In this document: positions 13,579-22,258 of the stretch, piece after piece
Layout of the letters: each line of letters starts with the position of its first letter
Position numbering within the stretch: position 1 is the stretch's first letter
Origin: Rhodanobacter panaciterrae
Lineage (GTDB): Bacteria > Pseudomonadota > Gammaproteobacteria > Xanthomonadales > Rhodanobacteraceae
Assembly: GCF_014651895.1 (NCBI RefSeq)
Contig: NZ_BMXT01000001.1
Coordinates: 1,922,001 to 1,986,000 of the forward strand
Length of the DNA stretch: 64,000 nt
Reading direction: 5' to 3'
Position numbers and translations under genes: made by a program
The notes under the pieces: generated by a model
Seen by the model: the letters and a program-made list of their open reading frames with translations, nothing else
Told to the model about the DNA's origin: nothing
The model's database searches: none

Positions 13579-14808
13579 TCACGCGACAGGTTGACCCGGA
13601 ATCGTGTGCGTCAACGGCTCGGCAGGTACCGGATCCAGCGATGCTCGGGATGTTTCAACCAGTCGCATGAGCGGCAGCGGCACCACCACCCGCAGACGCG
13701 ATCCCTGACCACGCGGCGATTCGAAGCTCAGCGTACCGCCGAGCGAACGCACCCGCTCGCGCATGCCGCACAGGCCATTGCCGTCAATCTCGATGCCGCC
13801 ACGACCATTGTCGCTGATCTGCATGCAGACACTGGCCCGCTCGCGCGTCATCTCGATCCGGGCCTGGCTGGCATCGGCATGGCGCGCAATATTGGTCACT
13901 GCCTCGCGCAATATCAGTGACAGGCCACGCTCGACGTCGCCCGGCAGGTCGGCGGGCAGCGCGCCGTAATCCAGATGCACCCGCGAGGATTCCAGCAGCA
14001 GTCGCGCCGAGGCCAGCTCGGCAGCGAGATCGGTGGCGCGGATACCGGTAACCGCGCTGCGCACTTCGGCCAACGCATGGCGTGCCACCTTTTCCGCTTC
14101 CTCGACCTCGCGTCGGGCAGCGTCGACATCGCGGTCGAACAGCTTGCGCGAGAGTTCGAGCTTGAGCGTGATCAGCGACAAGGTATGGCCGAGCAAATCG
14201 TGCAGATCGCGGCCGATCCGTTCGCGCTCCGCCGTGGCGGCGAGCCGACGCACCTCGTCGTGCGAAAGACTGAGGGCGGCATCCTTTTCCTTGTGGATCT
14301 GTTCGACCATGACAATGGTGCAGATGACGAAGATCGTGACCGGCATGATCACCAGCAGCGACGGCGGGTAGCCGATCCGCCAGGCCAATGCCACGAAGAT
14401 GGCGTTGATCAGCAACACCTGGGCCACATACCTGCGGAAGTGTCGCCTGTCGCAATGACTCAGCATCACGCAGGCGTACACGTAATAACTGAGGCCGCTG
14501 TAATACCAGGGCAGCAAGCTGAAACACAGTATCGCCATGCCCCATGCGTAGAGATACGCCGTCCGTCGCGAAGCCAGCTGCGTCATGGCGAACAGCAGCA
14601 GAAACACCGGATACGAGCCCAGCGTGCACAGCAGCCATGTCAGGGTGTAGCCATGCAGGCCGCGATCGAACAGTGGCGTGATGAAGATCCACAACGACCA
14701 CAGCAAGTGCACGCTGTCGGCCCATGGCGATTTGCCACGGCGAAGGTCGTCGGCCGCCGCGGAATCCGGCGCCGGCGTGAACCATCGGGCAATGAAGGCT
14801 GGAATCAT
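13579..14808 (-). CDS. DesK-like sensor histidine kinase
   Basis: A 409-residue membrane kinase. Residues about 30-170 hold five or six hydrophobic helices without a periplasmic domain. The HisKA_3 dimerisation motif RERIGRDLHDLLGHTL carries the phosphoryl-accepting His203, and an HATPase domain follows (EAVTNIARHADA, SDNGRGG, GMRERVRSLGG). Such DesK/LnrJ-type kinases sense membrane state or membrane-active compounds. It lies 44 bases after the ABC permease and just before its response regulator. Confidence 0.92.
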   Translation of the reverse strand: MIPAFIARWFTPAPDSAAADDLRRGKSPWADSVHLLWSLWIFITPLFDRGLHGYTLTWLLCTLGSYPVFLLLFAMTQLASRRTAYLYAWGMAILCFSLLPWYYSGLSYYVYACVMLSHCDRRHFRRYVAQVLLINAIFVALAWRIGYPPSLLVIMPVTIFVICTIVMVEQIHKEKDAALSLSHDEVRRLAATAERERIGRDLHDLLGHTLSLITLKLELSRKLFDRDVDAARREVEEAEKVARHALAEVRSAVTGIRATDLAAELASARLLLESSRVHLDYGALPADLPGDVERGLSLILREAVTNIARHADASQARIEMTRERASVCMQISDNGRGGIEIDGNGLCGMRERVRSLGGTLSFESPRGQGSRLRVVVPLPLMRLVETSRASLDPVPAEPLTHTIPGQPVA

Positions 14809-14852
14809 GGCAGGGCTTTCCGCGGGCGACTCAGGCTGGACGACATGCTACT

Positions 14853-15641
14853 TCAACCGTTCCGCCGCAGGCGTCGCGCCGCCAGCAGCAGAAAGCCGAT
14901 GGCAAAGGCGAGCAGCACCAGCACATGCGTCAGGATCGCCTCCTTGTTGAGGCCGACGGCAGCCATCGCCACCATGTCGAGGTGATAGCTCGGCCAGATC
15001 GGTGCGATCTGCTGCAGGAACTTCGGCAGCATCGGCAGCGGAAACCACAGGCCGGACATGAACGACATCGGCAGATAGATCAGTTGCAACATGCCGGGCG
15101 CACCCTGCCCCTTGATCAAGGTGCCAACAAACATGCCCAGCGCGCAGAACGGCAGCACGCCGAGCATGCCGGTGAGCAGCAACGCGCCGGCCTGCAGCGG
15201 ACTCAACGCTACGTGCCCCAGCGTTACCGCCATGGTCAGCAGCAGCAGAATAACCACCCCAGCCGCCACCATCGCCATCAGCATCTTGCCCAGCAGATAG
15301 GCACCCGGCGGCATCGGCAGCGCGCGCTTGAACGTCAGCAGGCCGCCGTCACGCTCCAGCGCCAGCGATACGCCGAAGCCGAACAGGCCCGGACTCATCA
15401 CGCCGAACACGCCGTAGCTGGCCAGCAGGTAGCGCGCCGCATCGGCACCATTCGACTTCGCCATCAGCACGCCGAACAGCAGGTAGAACATTGCCGGGAA
15501 CAGCATGATCGGCAGCATGAAACCCGGCGCGCGCATATAGCGCAGGCACTCGCTGCGCGCTTCTTCCAGATAGGCGCCGATGACGCGGCTGCGCGGCATC
15601 ACGGGTGCGGTCGATTCGTTGACAGACATGACGGTTTCCAT
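14853..15641 (-). CDS. ABC-2 type transporter permease
   Basis: A 262-residue membrane protein with about six helices and the ABC-2 family layout: a cytoplasmic N-terminus, then LPIMLFPAMFYLLFGVLMA and a conserved SFMSGLWFPLPMLPKFLQQIAPIWPSYH segment near the C-terminus. The frame stays open far upstream inside the ATPase gene, but METVMSVNE at 15641 is one base past the ATPase stop and is the plausible start; ATG at 15629 is an alternative. The partner ATPase is immediately upstream. Substrate unknown; lipophilic compound export is common in this family. Confidence 0.9.
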   Translation of the reverse strand: METVMSVNESTAPVMPRSRVIGAYLEEARSECLRYMRAPGFMLPIMLFPAMFYLLFGVLMAKSNGADAARYLLASYGVFGVMSPGLFGFGVSLALERDGGLLTFKRALPMPPGAYLLGKMLMAMVAAGVVILLLLTMAVTLGHVALSPLQAGALLLTGMLGVLPFCALGMFVGTLIKGQGAPGMLQLIYLPMSFMSGLWFPLPMLPKFLQQIAPIWPSYHLDMVAMAAVGLNKEAILTHVLVLLAFAIGFLLLAARRLRRNG

Positions 15642-15642
15642 T

Positions 15643-16572
15643 TCAGGCAGCCTCGCGCTGGTCGGTGTCCGCTGCCTCGTCGGCATCGCGGGTGAGTTCG
15701 GTGAATGCCTCGGCCAAGCCGGCGCGCTGCACTTCCAGTTCGCGCAGGTGCAGGTCGGCGGCGAGCAGGCGGCGCACCACGACTTCAGCCTCGGCCGTGG
15801 TGATGTGCAGGCGTTCGTTTTCCCGACGCACGTCGTTGACCTCGGGCCAGCTGCGCACCGTGTCGATCGACAACGCACTCAGGCAGCGGATGCGCTTGAG
15901 TGCCACCCGCGCACGCAGCTCTTCGACCGTGCCTTCATGGATCATCCGGCCGTGCGTCATCACACAGACGCGATCGGCCAGTGCCTCGGCCTCTTCCAGA
16001 TAATGCGTAGTCAGCAGCACCGAACAGCCCTCGGCGAGCAGCTGGCGGATCGCCGCCCACAGTTTCTGCCGCGCCTCGATATCCATGCCCACGGTCGGCT
16101 CGTCCAGGAACAGCAGTTCGGGCCGGCCGCACAATGCCAGCGCGAATTGCACGCGCCGCTGCTGGCCGCCGGAGAGTTTCGCATAGGGGCGCTTGAGCAG
16201 ATCGCTGACGCCAGCCAGTTCGGCGGTTTCTTCCAGGGTGCGCGGAGTCGGGTAATAACTGGCGGTCAGCCGCAGCAGTTCGCCCACCCGCAGCGTCGGC
16301 GGCAGCTCGGCGTTCTGCAGCATCACGCCGATGCGCCGGCGCGCTTCGATCCGCTGCGGATCCTGGCCGAACAGTTCGACCGTGCCGGCATCGGCACGGA
16401 TCAACCCCAGCAGCAGGGCAATCGCGGTGGTCTTGCCGGCGCCGTTGGGGCCAAGCAGGGCCAGCAGTTCGCCGCGCTGCAACTGCAGATCGGCACCGTC
16501 GAGCGCGGTGAGCTGGCCGTAGCGTTTGACGGCACCGCCGAGGCGGGCAATCGGATCATGAGCATGTGGCAT
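15643..16572 (-). CDS. ABC transporter ATP-binding protein
   Basis: A 309-residue ABC ATPase of the drug/linearmycin-exporter type. Walker A is LGPNGAGKTT, the signature LSGGQQRRVQFA, Walker B LLFLDEPTVGMD, and the H-loop LLTTHYLEEAE. Residues after about 220 form the extra C-terminal domain of this subfamily. The ATG at 16572 has GGAGGA six bases upstream, so the 23 extra codons of the longer frame are excluded. It is the first gene of the ABC-kinase-regulator unit. Confidence 0.93.
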   Translation of the reverse strand: MPHAHDPIARLGGAVKRYGQLTALDGADLQLQRGELLALLGPNGAGKTTAIALLLGLIRADAGTVELFGQDPQRIEARRRIGVMLQNAELPPTLRVGELLRLTASYYPTPRTLEETAELAGVSDLLKRPYAKLSGGQQRRVQFALALCGRPELLFLDEPTVGMDIEARQKLWAAIRQLLAEGCSVLLTTHYLEEAEALADRVCVMTHGRMIHEGTVEELRARVALKRIRCLSALSIDTVRSWPEVNDVRRENERLHITTAEAEVVVRRLLAADLHLRELEVQRAGLAEAFTELTRDADEAADTDQREAA

Positions 16573-16741
16573 GGGTAGTCCTCCAGTGCCGCCCATCCTC
16601 CGCCCGACCGGACCTCGCAGGCAGTCGCCGGCGTCAGTCATCGGGGGTGACAGCCGTCACCCGCGGCCGGGGCACGGGGTTACGGCAGCCGGCGCTGCAA
16701 GGTATCCTGTGAGGGATAAAGCCGCCCGTAAGCCACTGAAA

Positions 16742-16798
16742 TGGCGGCACGAAACGCCTGAAAACATTGAGGAAGCGCCTTGGCTGCGTTTCCCGCCA
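16742..16798 (+). other. possible structured 5' leader before the aminotransferase gene
   Basis: TGGCGG with CGCCA and GAAACGC with GCGTTTC form a nested stem enclosing about 28 bases. The hairpin lies 64-120 bases before the ATG at 16862. The 289-base gap 16573-16861 contains no convincing gene. I cannot match the stem to a known riboswitch. Confidence 0.3.
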
Positions 16799-16861
16799 CG
16801 CATTTACTAATGTCCGCCTCCGGCACTGCATGCCGACTGGCGGAGCTACGGAGGATTCATC

Positions 16862-18358
16862 ATGGGTGTGATCAACCAGCTGCGCGAACTGCGCGAATTC
16901 GGCGGCAAGCCGCGGACCACCGGTCTGGACGATGCCAGCATCGAGCGCATGGCAGCGAACGACCCCATGCTGGGCCAGGCGATTGCCGCCGCGGTGGCGC
17001 GCCATCACGAGTTGCGTGCCGATCTGGCCGATTTCCTGAAGCTGGACGAAGCGGAGCAACTCGCTCAGGTGCAAGCCGGCTTTGTCAATTTCTACCCGGA
17101 CGACGCGATCAGCCCGTACCTGCCCGCCGCCGCGCGTGGTCCGTGGATCGTCACGCTGAAAGGCGCCGTGGTGCACGACAACGGCGGCTACGGCATGCTC
17201 GGTTTCGGCCACAACGACCCGGCGATCCTCGAAGCGCTGAGCCGCCCGCAGGTGATGGCCAACGTGATGGCGCCCAGCGTGTCGCAGCTGCGCTTCACGG
17301 CCGCGCTCAACAAGGAGCTCGGCCGCAACCGTGGCGGCAGCCCGTATACGAATTACATGTGCCTGAACTCCGGTTCCGAATCGGTCTCGCTGGCTTGCCG
17401 CATCGCCGACGTCAATGCCAAGCTGATGACCGATGCCGGTGGCCGCTATGCCGGCCGCACGATCAAACGACTGGCGGTGAAGGGCGCGTTCCACGGCCGC
17501 ACCGACAAGCCGGCGCTGTACTCCGATTCCAGCCGCAAAACCTACCAACAGCACCTGGCCAGCTACCGCCACGAAGACAGCGTGATCACCGTTGCGCCGT
17601 ATGACATCGCGCAGCTGGAAGCGGCATTCGCCGACGCCGACAAGCACGGCTGGTTCATCGAGGCGATGTTCCTGGAGCCAGTGATGGGCGAAGGCGACCC
17701 CGGTCGTGCGGTGACACCGGAGTTCTACAAGACCGCGCGCGCGCTGACCGAGGCTCACGGCACCCTGCTGCTGATCGACTCGATCCAGGCCGGCCTGCGC
17801 GCGCACGGCGTACTCTCGATCACCGACTATCCAGGCTTCGAGAAGCTGCCGGCGCCGGACATGGAGACCTTCTCCAAGGCGCTCAACGCCGGCCAGTATC
17901 CGCTGTCGGTGCTGGCCGTTACCGAGCGTACTGCCGGCTTGTATCGCAAGGGCATCTACGGCAACACCATGACTGCGAACCCGCGCGCGCTGGACGTGGC
18001 GCTGGCCACGCTGGGTGAGCTGACCGACGATGTGCGCAACAACATCCGCGAGCGCGGCAAGGAATTCGTCGACAAGCTCAGCGCGCTGAAGAACGAGCTG
18101 GGCGGCCTGATCACCAAGGTGCAGGGCACCGGCCTGCTGTTCTCCTGTGAGCTGGCCCCGGAGTACAAGTGCTACGGCGCCGGCTCCACCGAGGAATACA
18201 TGCGCGAGCACGGCGTCGGCGTGATCCACGGCGGCGTCAACTCGCTGCGCTTCACCCCGCACTTCAACGTCACCAGCGCCGAAATCGATCTGGTCGTGGC
18301 ACATGTGCGCAAGGCGCTGCTGGAAGGTCCGCGCAAGGCCAAGGCCGAGGCGGCCTGA
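16862..18358 (+). CDS. class III PLP-dependent aminotransferase, substrate unknown
   Basis: A 498-residue fold-type I aminotransferase. The N-terminal 80 residues form an extension, then the core: NSGSESVSLACRIA (phosphate binding), GAFHGRT, Asp306 in LLLIDSIQAGLRAHG and the presumed PLP lysine Lys339 in FSKALNAGQYPLSV. Typical class III enzymes have DE[VI]Q[TS]G where this one has DSIQAG, so the acidic residue after the Asp is replaced by Ser. GGAGG precedes the ATG. It appears monocistronic; its relatives are labelled as ornithine-, lysine- or aminobutyrate-type enzymes, and I would not choose among them. Confidence 0.85.
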   Translation: MGVINQLRELREFGGKPRTTGLDDASIERMAANDPMLGQAIAAAVARHHELRADLADFLKLDEAEQLAQVQAGFVNFYPDDAISPYLPAAARGPWIVTLKGAVVHDNGGYGMLGFGHNDPAILEALSRPQVMANVMAPSVSQLRFTAALNKELGRNRGGSPYTNYMCLNSGSESVSLACRIADVNAKLMTDAGGRYAGRTIKRLAVKGAFHGRTDKPALYSDSSRKTYQQHLASYRHEDSVITVAPYDIAQLEAAFADADKHGWFIEAMFLEPVMGEGDPGRAVTPEFYKTARALTEAHGTLLLIDSIQAGLRAHGVLSITDYPGFEKLPAPDMETFSKALNAGQYPLSVLAVTERTAGLYRKGIYGNTMTANPRALDVALATLGELTDDVRNNIRERGKEFVDKLSALKNELGGLITKVQGTGLLFSCELAPEYKCYGAGSTEEYMREHGVGVIHGGVNSLRFTPHFNVTSAEIDLVVAHVRKALLEGPRKAKAEAA

Positions 18359-18547
18359 TCAGCCGCCCCGCCCCCTCCTGCCTGAGTAAATGCTTTGCTC
18401 AGGACATATCTGCGGCAATGCAGTCAGGCTGTGTTGTCGTAGATGAATGCGGCGTGCACTGAATATCTGGTGATCTACCACCGCAATCGTCAGCCAGCAT
18501 AGACTTGCGTCGCCGGCAGCTGCCGGTCACCTAGGGAGGACTCCACC

Positions 18548-18934
18548 ATGTCGATGTCACTACGCCTGCTTGCCATCAGCACCGCTTTCGCCTTTGCCGG
18601 CGCCGCCTTCGCAGCGGCACCGCAGGCCGGCACTGCCGCTCCTGCCGCCAAGACGCTCAGCTCGTCGCAGCAGCGCATGTCTGATTGCAGCAGTGCCGCG
18701 AAGGGCAAAAAAGGGGCCGACTACAAGAGCGCAGTAAGCACCTGCATGAAGGGTGGCAGCACGACCGCGGCAACACCCGCCGCAGCCGCACCAATGACCG
18801 CCAAGCAGACCCAGCAGGAAAAAATGAAGAGCTGCAATGCTGACGCCAAGCTCAAGGCGCCCACCGGCGCGGCGCACAAGGCGTTCATGAGCAGCTGTCT
18901 GAAGGGTGGGGCGGCAGCTGCCGCCACGCCGTAA
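18548..18934 (+). CDS. PsiF-repeat periplasmic protein
   Basis: A 128-residue small secreted protein. A signal peptide (cleavage near AFA-AAP) precedes two related segments with two cysteines each: QQRMSDCSSAAKGKKG...VSTCMKGG (about 41-70) and QQEKMKSCNADAKLK...MSSCLKGG (about 88-120). These are PsiF repeats, named after the E. coli phosphate-starvation-inducible PsiF; molecular function is unknown. AGGGAGGA lies just before the ATG. Flanks are an aminotransferase gene and upp, neither suggesting a role. Confidence 0.88.
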   Translation: MSMSLRLLAISTAFAFAGAAFAAAPQAGTAAPAAKTLSSSQQRMSDCSSAAKGKKGADYKSAVSTCMKGGSTTAATPAAAAPMTAKQTQQEKMKSCNADAKLKAPTGAAHKAFMSSCLKGGAAAAATP

Positions 18935-18941
18935 TACTCGG

Positions 18942-18983
18942 GCCCTGCACACGCAGGCATGCTCATGCGTGCGTGTGCAGGGC
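18942..18983 (+). terminator. long perfect hairpin after the psiF-like gene
   Basis: GCCCTGCACACGCA pairs perfectly over 14 bases with TGCGTGTGCAGGGC across a 14-base loop. It lies eight bases past the stop codon and about 60 bases before upp. No T-run follows, so it may stop transcription weakly or protect the upstream mRNA end. Confidence 0.5.
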
Positions 18984-19042
18984 TGCTTCGCTAAGCTCCT
19001 TGACTGTCGCGCGCACTGCGCCATCGTTGAAGACAGTCACTC

Positions 19043-19687
19043 ATGAAGATCGTCGAAGTCCGTCATCCGCTGATCCAGCACAAGCTCGGCCTGATGCGCC
19101 GTGCCGGCATCAGCACCAAGGAATTCCGCGAGCTGGCCTCCGAGGTCGCCGCGCTGCTCACCTACGAAGCCACCAAGGATCTGGAAACCGTCGCGGAACA
19201 GATCCACGGCTGGGCCGGCCCGCTGCAGGTGCAGCGGATCAAGGGCAAGAAAATCACCATCGTGCCGATCCTGCGCGCGGGCCTTGGCATGCTGCCGGGC
19301 GTACTCGACATGATCCCGTCGGCCAAGGTCAGCGTGGTTGGCGTGCAACGCGACGAGCACACGCTGCAACCGATCGCCTATTACGAGAAGCTCAGCGGCC
19401 GCATGGACGAACGCATCGCGCTGATCGTCGACCCGATGCTGGCCACCGCCGGCACCCTGATCGCCGCCGTCGACATGCTGAAGGCCGCCGGCTGCAAGCG
19501 CATCAAGGGACTGTTCCTGGTCGCCGCGCCGGAAGGCCTCAAGCGCATCGAGGCCGCGCATCCGGATATCGAGATCTACACCGCTTCGATCGATGAGCGC
19601 CTGAATGAGCACGGTTACATCTTGCCCGGCCTTGGCGACGCCGGCGACAAGATCTTCGGCACCAAGCAGTTGCCAGCAACCGACTGA
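19043..19687 (+). CDS. upp: uracil phosphoribosyltransferase
   Basis: A 214-residue pyrimidine salvage enzyme that makes UMP from uracil and PRPP. The PRPP-binding loop is [20 protein letters not shown], and [10 protein letters not shown] and the C-terminal [14 protein letters not shown] are Upp signatures. Length is normal. The upstream ribosome-binding site is weak. It converges on pip, with only 40 bases between the stop codons. Confidence 0.97.
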   Translation: MKIVEVRHPLIQHKLGLMRRAGISTKEFRELASEVAALLTYEATKDLETVAEQIHGWAGPLQVQRIKGKKITIVPILRAGLGMLPGVLDMIPSAKVSVVGVQRDEHTLQPIAYYEKLSGRMDERIALIVDPMLATAGTLIAAVDMLKAAGCKRIKGLFLVAAPEGLKRIEAAHPDIEIYTASIDERLNEHGYILPGLGDAGDKIFGTKQLPATD

Positions 19688-19727
19688 ACGTCAGTCGCCG
19701 GACTTGCCCGGCAAAGCGACCATGGAT

Positions 19728-20684
19728 TCAGCGACCGAATCGGTCAGTCGCTTCCAGCAACTCATGCATGTTACCCGGCTCGAACGCGGAATGGCCGGCA
19801 TCTTGCACGATGCGCAGGTCGGCTTCGGGCCAGGCACGATGCAGGTCCCACGCACTGCGCAGCGGGCAGACCACGTCGTAGCGGCCCTGCACGATCACTG
19901 TGGGAATGTTGCGGATGCGGTCGACGTTGCGCAGCAGCTGGTCGTCGTGCTCGAAGAAGCCGCCGTTGACGAAGTAGTGGCATTCGATGCGCGCGAAGGC
20001 CAGCGCGAACTCGTCCTCGGCGCTGGACTCGATGTGCGACTTGTCCTGCCACAGGAAGCTGGTGGCGCCCTCCCATACCGACCAGGCGCGGGCCGCATCG
20101 GTGCGTGTTTTCGGATCAGTGCTGATCAGGCGACGATGATAGGCGCTCATCAGGTCGCCGCGCTCGACTTCGGGAATCGCGTTGAGATAGGTCTCCCACG
20201 CGTCCGGGTACAGCGCGTCGCAACCCTTCTGGTAGAACCACTCCAGCTCCCAGCGACGCAGCATGAAGATGCCGCGCAACACCAGTTCGGTCACCTTGTC
20301 CGGATGCGTCTGCGCATACGCCAGCGCCAAGGTGGAACCCCACGAACCGCCGAATACCTGCCAGCGGTCGATCGCCAGATGCCCGCGCAGACGCTCGATG
20401 TCGGCGACCAGGTCCCAGGTGGTGTTGTCGGTCAGCTCGGCATGCGGGGTGGACTTGCCACAACCGCGCTGGTCGAACAGCACAATGCGGTAGATCGCCG
20501 GATCGAAGAAACGCCGGCACTTCGGATTGGTGCCGCCACCCGGGCCACCGTGCAAAAACACCACCGGTTTGCCGTTCGGATTGCCACTCTGCTCGTAGTA
20601 CAGCGTGTGCAGCCCGGAGACTTTAAGCATGCCGCTGTCGAAGGGCTCGATCTCGGGGTACAGCGAACGCAGCGGAGGTGACAT
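19728..20684 (-). CDS. pip: prolyl aminopeptidase
   Basis: A 318-residue alpha/beta hydrolase that removes N-terminal proline from peptides in the cytoplasm. The oxyanion region HGGPGGGTNP, DQRGCGKSTPH, the nucleophile elbow GGSWGSTLALAYAQ and the late histidine in AGHSAFEP fit the Pip/S33 family. TGAGGA precedes the ATG by six to seven bases. It converges with upp. Confidence 0.95.
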   Translation of the reverse strand: MSPPLRSLYPEIEPFDSGMLKVSGLHTLYYEQSGNPNGKPVVFLHGGPGGGTNPKCRRFFDPAIYRIVLFDQRGCGKSTPHAELTDNTTWDLVADIERLRGHLAIDRWQVFGGSWGSTLALAYAQTHPDKVTELVLRGIFMLRRWELEWFYQKGCDALYPDAWETYLNAIPEVERGDLMSAYHRRLISTDPKTRTDAARAWSVWEGATSFLWQDKSHIESSAEDEFALAFARIECHYFVNGGFFEHDDQLLRNVDRIRNIPTVIVQGRYDVVCPLRSAWDLHRAWPEADLRIVQDAGHSAFEPGNMHELLEATDRFGR

Positions 20685-20746
20685 GGCGGTTCCTCAACAC
20701 GAACGGACAAGCCGCGTAGATTAACATGGGCCTCGTTTGGAGGCCC

Positions 20747-22138
20747 TCAGTCGTCCGCGAACAGCTTGCCCGGATTGAGGATGCCGTTCGGATCGAACAC
20801 CTTGCGCACCCCCCGCATCAGCGCGATTTCCGCCGCACTGCGGGTGCTTTCCAGATAGTCCCGCTTGACCAGTCCGATGCCATGCTCGGCCGAGATGCTT
20901 CCGCCATGACGCTGCAGGGTTGCCGCCAGCAGCTTGGTGACGTGCTCGCACTGGGCAATGAAAGTTTCCTCGGCCAGATCATCCGGCCGCAGCACGTTGA
21001 TGTGCAGGTTGCCGTCGCCGATATGGCCGAACCAGATCACCTCGATCTGCGGGTACTCGCGCGCAAGCAGCGCCTGCATCTCATGCAGGAACGCCGGCAC
21101 CGCGCTGATCCGCACCGACACATCGTTCTTGTACGGCCGCTGCGATGCCAGGCTTTCGGTAATGCCTTCGCGCAGCCGCCACAACGCGGCCGCCTGCGCC
21201 TCGCTCTGTGCGATCACGCCATCGCTGACCCAGCCCTGCTCCAGCGCATGCTCGAACGCCGCCAGCGCGGCATCCTGCGCCGCTTCGTCAGCCGCATCGA
21301 ACTCGGCCACCACGTAGTACGGATAGTCACCGTCGATGGCGCGCTGTGCGCCATGCGCCAGTACATGCTCAAGCGCGCGATCGGTAAAGAACTCGAATGC
21401 CTGCAGCGTCAGGCGCGCGCGAAACAGTGCGAACACCTGCATCAACGCATCCATGTCCAGCAACGCCAGCAACATCACCTGCGACGGCGGCGGTGGGTCG
21501 GTGAGCTTCAAGGTGGCTTCCACCACGATGCCCAGCGTGCCTTCCGCGCCGATCATCAGCTGACGGAAATCGTAGCCGCTGGAGTTCTTGATCAGACCAC
21601 GATTGAGCTCAAGCAGCTCGCCGTTGCCAGCCACCACTTTCAATCCGACGATCCACTCGCGCGTATTGCCGTAGCGGATCACCCGGATGCCGCCGGCATT
21701 GGTGGCGATATTGCCGCCGATCGAGCACGAACCACGGGCGGCGAAATCGACCGGATAGATCAGGCCATGGCTGCGAGCGGCTTCATGCACGGTCTGCAGG
21801 ATGATGCCCGCCTGCACGGTAAGCGTGCGATCGACCGCATCGAAGTCCAGCACGCGGTTCATCCGCTCCAGGCTCAGCACCAACTCGCCGTTGGCTGCCA
21901 CTGCCCCGCCGGACAAACCGGTGCGGCCGCCGGACGGGACGATTGAGACCTGCTGTTCGTTGGCCCAGCGCACGATCGTCTGCACCTCGTCGGCGCTCGT
22001 CGGCAACGCGATCGCCAGAGGCGCCGGTGTCCAGCGACGGGTCCAGTCACGGCCGTAATGTTCCAGATCACCCGCTGCGGTGAGCAGGCGCAGATCGGGC
22101 AGTCGATGGGACAATTCGGCTAGACGAGGGTCGGACAT
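20747..22138 (-). CDS. FAD-binding oxidoreductase, probable D-2-hydroxyglutarate dehydrogenase
   Basis: A 463-residue GlcD/D2HGDH-type flavoprotein. The N-terminal FAD domain has PSGGRTGLSGGAVA and RGSCSIGGNIATNAGG, and the C-terminal domain has the metal-binding GHIGDGNLHINV and AEHGIGLVKRDYL. GGAG eight bases before 22138 supports that ATG over the longer frame. It is divergent from serA with 120 bases between. Since SerA can reduce 2-oxoglutarate to D-2-hydroxyglutarate, and in Pseudomonas a D2HGDH removes it, that activity is more likely here than glycolate oxidase. This remains an inference from context. Confidence 0.85.
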   Translation of the reverse strand: MSDPRLAELSHRLPDLRLLTAAGDLEHYGRDWTRRWTPAPLAIALPTSADEVQTIVRWANEQQVSIVPSGGRTGLSGGAVAANGELVLSLERMNRVLDFDAVDRTLTVQAGIILQTVHEAARSHGLIYPVDFAARGSCSIGGNIATNAGGIRVIRYGNTREWIVGLKVVAGNGELLELNRGLIKNSSGYDFRQLMIGAEGTLGIVVEATLKLTDPPPPSQVMLLALLDMDALMQVFALFRARLTLQAFEFFTDRALEHVLAHGAQRAIDGDYPYYVVAEFDAADEAAQDAALAAFEHALEQGWVSDGVIAQSEAQAAALWRLREGITESLASQRPYKNDVSVRISAVPAFLHEMQALLAREYPQIEVIWFGHIGDGNLHINVLRPDDLAEETFIAQCEHVTKLLAATLQRHGGSISAEHGIGLVKRDYLESTRSAAEIALMRGVRKVFDPNGILNPGKLFADD

Positions 22139-22258
22139 GCTGGGCTCCGGAGTATTCCCACAGCCTGCCAGCCGCATCGCCGCGCGTCCAGTGTTGCAGC
22201 GCCGCAAATCGTCTCCAGCTCTGGCATAGTAGGGACTCCTTCCTGCCCGGGCCGACGC

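Noticed and set aside
18942..18983. Clear intrinsic terminator
   Set aside because: The stem is strong but lacks a T-run, so it is listed with moderate confidence only.
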